Position numbers and translations under genes: made by a program. The notes below the pieces were generated by a model. The model did no database searches. It had not been told where the DNA came from and saw nothing but the letters and a program-made list of their open reading frames with translations. A stretch of 6,602 nt of DNA from Candidatus Babelota bacterium (GTDB lineage Bacteria; Babelota; Babeliae; Babelales; JAUPTZ01). Positions 5,696-6,602 of this stretch are shown one piece after another. Numbering within the stretch: position 1 is the stretch's first letter; the number at the start of each line of letters is the position of its first letter. Where the stretch lies: NCBI GenBank assembly GCA_030917105.1, contig JAUPVI010000056.1, positions 1 through 6,602 of the forward strand, given 5' to 3'.

Positions 5696-6602
5696 TATTA
5701 GTGACTATGTAAAACTCTATCCTGCTATCTTCATTGCTGTAACCTGGATTGCAGCGATGATTATGTTTCGTTTCATTGTTGTGTCGATCATACATCAGCC
5801 CGGTAACCCTGAATTTAATCCGCCAGTTGTGACGGGCTTAATAGGGTCCGTAAAGTGGGACGGAATCTATTATTTAGAAATTGCGAAAAATGGCTATGAT
5901 ACATCGGGTTCTAACTCTGCATTTTACCCTGCTTATCCATTACTGCTTGGTGCAGTAAGCAAGCTTGGAATGGGCTTCTCTGCTGCTGCACATATTATTA
6001 ACGCCGCAGCATTGATTTTAGCCGCTCAAGGAGTTTATCTCCTTAGTTTACTGGTAACAAAAAAGCGTCGCATTGCACTCCTCGCCGTTCTTGCTTGGCT
6101 AGCTTTTCCGGCAGCGCATTTCTTTATTGCCTTTTATACAGAGGCTCTCTTTTCTGCGTTGGTAGTTTGGGCGTTATATTTTCTTTTACGAAAACAGTAC
6201 ATATGGGCAGGCGTTTTAGCCGGGTTAGCGAGTGGTACAAGAGGAACTGGAGTCGTACTTGGCGCTGTCATTTTGTTTCAGTACCTTGCAGATAAAGGTT
6301 GGTCTTGGAGAAAAATTGATTGGCAGATTTTGGCAGTCCCAATCTCTTTTTCTGGCATAGCTGCATATTGGCTCTGGATATATTCGACTACTAACGTACT
6401 GCCCTGGGTTTTCTTCTCTGGTCTCTATGCTAAATTTTGGCCGTATATGCGGTTTGAACCTAATATCATAAAAACGCTCTACGTCGAAATGTTATCAATG
6501 GTGAAGCTGATTAATTCAACGAGCTGGCTGGATGCGTGGTTGAGTGAGTGGTTTACGAAGTTGCACTTCTTTGTTGCATGGTTAGCGATTGCATATAGTG
6601 CT
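5670..6602 (+). CDS. PIG-V-like multi-pass mannosyltransferase (3' end outside window)
   Basis: The reading frame stays open from here to the window edge (311 residues seen). It encodes a hydrophobic, multi-helix GT-C fold protein. After a short basic N-terminus and a first helix (about 17-41) comes an extracytoplasmic loop with KWDGIYYLEIAKNGYD (62-77). The Asp of this WD motif (D64) is the expected catalytic residue. AFYPAYPLL (84-92) follows, and SGTRGTG lies near residue 191. This order, WD...GY...F-P-x-YP...R-x-TG, is that of the PIG-V/mannosyltransferase family, which takes mannose from a polyprenyl- or dolichyl-phosphate carrier. In bacteria such proteins are thought to decorate surface glycans outside the membrane. 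The start is uncertain: GTG at 5670 has the better ribosome binding site, while ATG at 5640 would add ten residues and overlap the upstream gene by 56 bp rather than 26. A related GT-C sugar specificity other than mannose is possible. Confidence 0.82.
   Translation, partial: MRLKKTQASISDYVKLYPAIFIAVTWIAAMIMFRFIVVSIIHQPGNPEFNPPVVTGLIGSVKWDGIYYLEIAKNGYDTSGSNSAFYPAYPLLLGAVSKLGMGFSAAAHIINAAALILAAQGVYLLSLLVTKKRRIALLAVLAWLAFPAAHFFIAFYTEALFSALVVWALYFLLRKQYIWAGVLAGLASGTRGTGVVLGAVILFQYLADKGWSWRKIDWQILAVPISFSGIAAYWLWIYSTTNVLPWVFFSGLYAKFWPYMRFEPNIIKTLYVEMLSMVKLINSTSWLDAWLSEWFTKLHFFVAWLAIAYSA

Noticed and set aside
6095..6295. A 66-codon plus-strand open frame within the last gene
   Set aside because: It lies out of frame inside the PIG-V-like gene, whose own frame carries the family motifs and stays open to the window edge.

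Overview
The window is a bacterial cell-surface polysaccharide assembly locus. It is almost entirely coding: the only gap longer than a few bases is 48 bp. It holds seven genes: the C-terminal end of a GT4 glycosyltransferase, a GT2 glycosyltransferase, a GDP-mannose 4,6-dehydratase on the minus strand, a GT4 glycosyltransferase, a second GT2 glycosyltransferase, an O-antigen polymerase/ligase-like membrane protein, and the N-terminal part of a PIG-V-like multi-pass mannosyltransferase that runs off the right edge.

Layout. Positions 1-1128 are the end of a rightward operon (GT4 fragment, then GT2, coupled through a GTGA overlap). It collides tail-to-tail with gmd (1130-2089, minus), leaving one base between the two stop codons. 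A 48-bp divergent region (2090-2137) separates gmd from a second rightward operon (2138 to beyond 6602). That operon's four genes are tightly packed: 8-bp overlap, 8-bp gap, then an overlap of 26 or 56 bp. The last gene is open from about 5670 to the window end.

How the genes fit together. gmd converts GDP-mannose to GDP-4-keto-6-deoxymannose, a precursor of GDP-6-deoxyhexoses such as D-rhamnose or L-fucose. The soluble GT4 and GT2 enzymes would build a lipid-linked oligosaccharide on the cytoplasmic face. The Wzy/WaaL-like protein would polymerise or ligate it on the outer face. The PIG-V-like protein would add mannose there from a polyprenyl-phosphate donor. No flippase, chain-length regulator, priming transferase or reductase/epimerase partner of Gmd is visible, so the locus surely continues on both sides.

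Organism. The genes are bacterial, of moderate to low GC (by eye in the low-to-mid 40s percent). They use strong AGGAGG-type ribosome binding sites, frequent GTG starts, and TGA, TAG and TAA as stops (standard code 11). One operon seems to start from a near-leaderless transcript. A streamlined lineage such as Patescibacteria/Saccharibacteria or another Gram-positive-like group is possible, but nothing here proves it. No mobile element, RNA gene, CRISPR array or clearly new system is seen; this is mostly an ordinary accessory glycan locus with several details worth checking.
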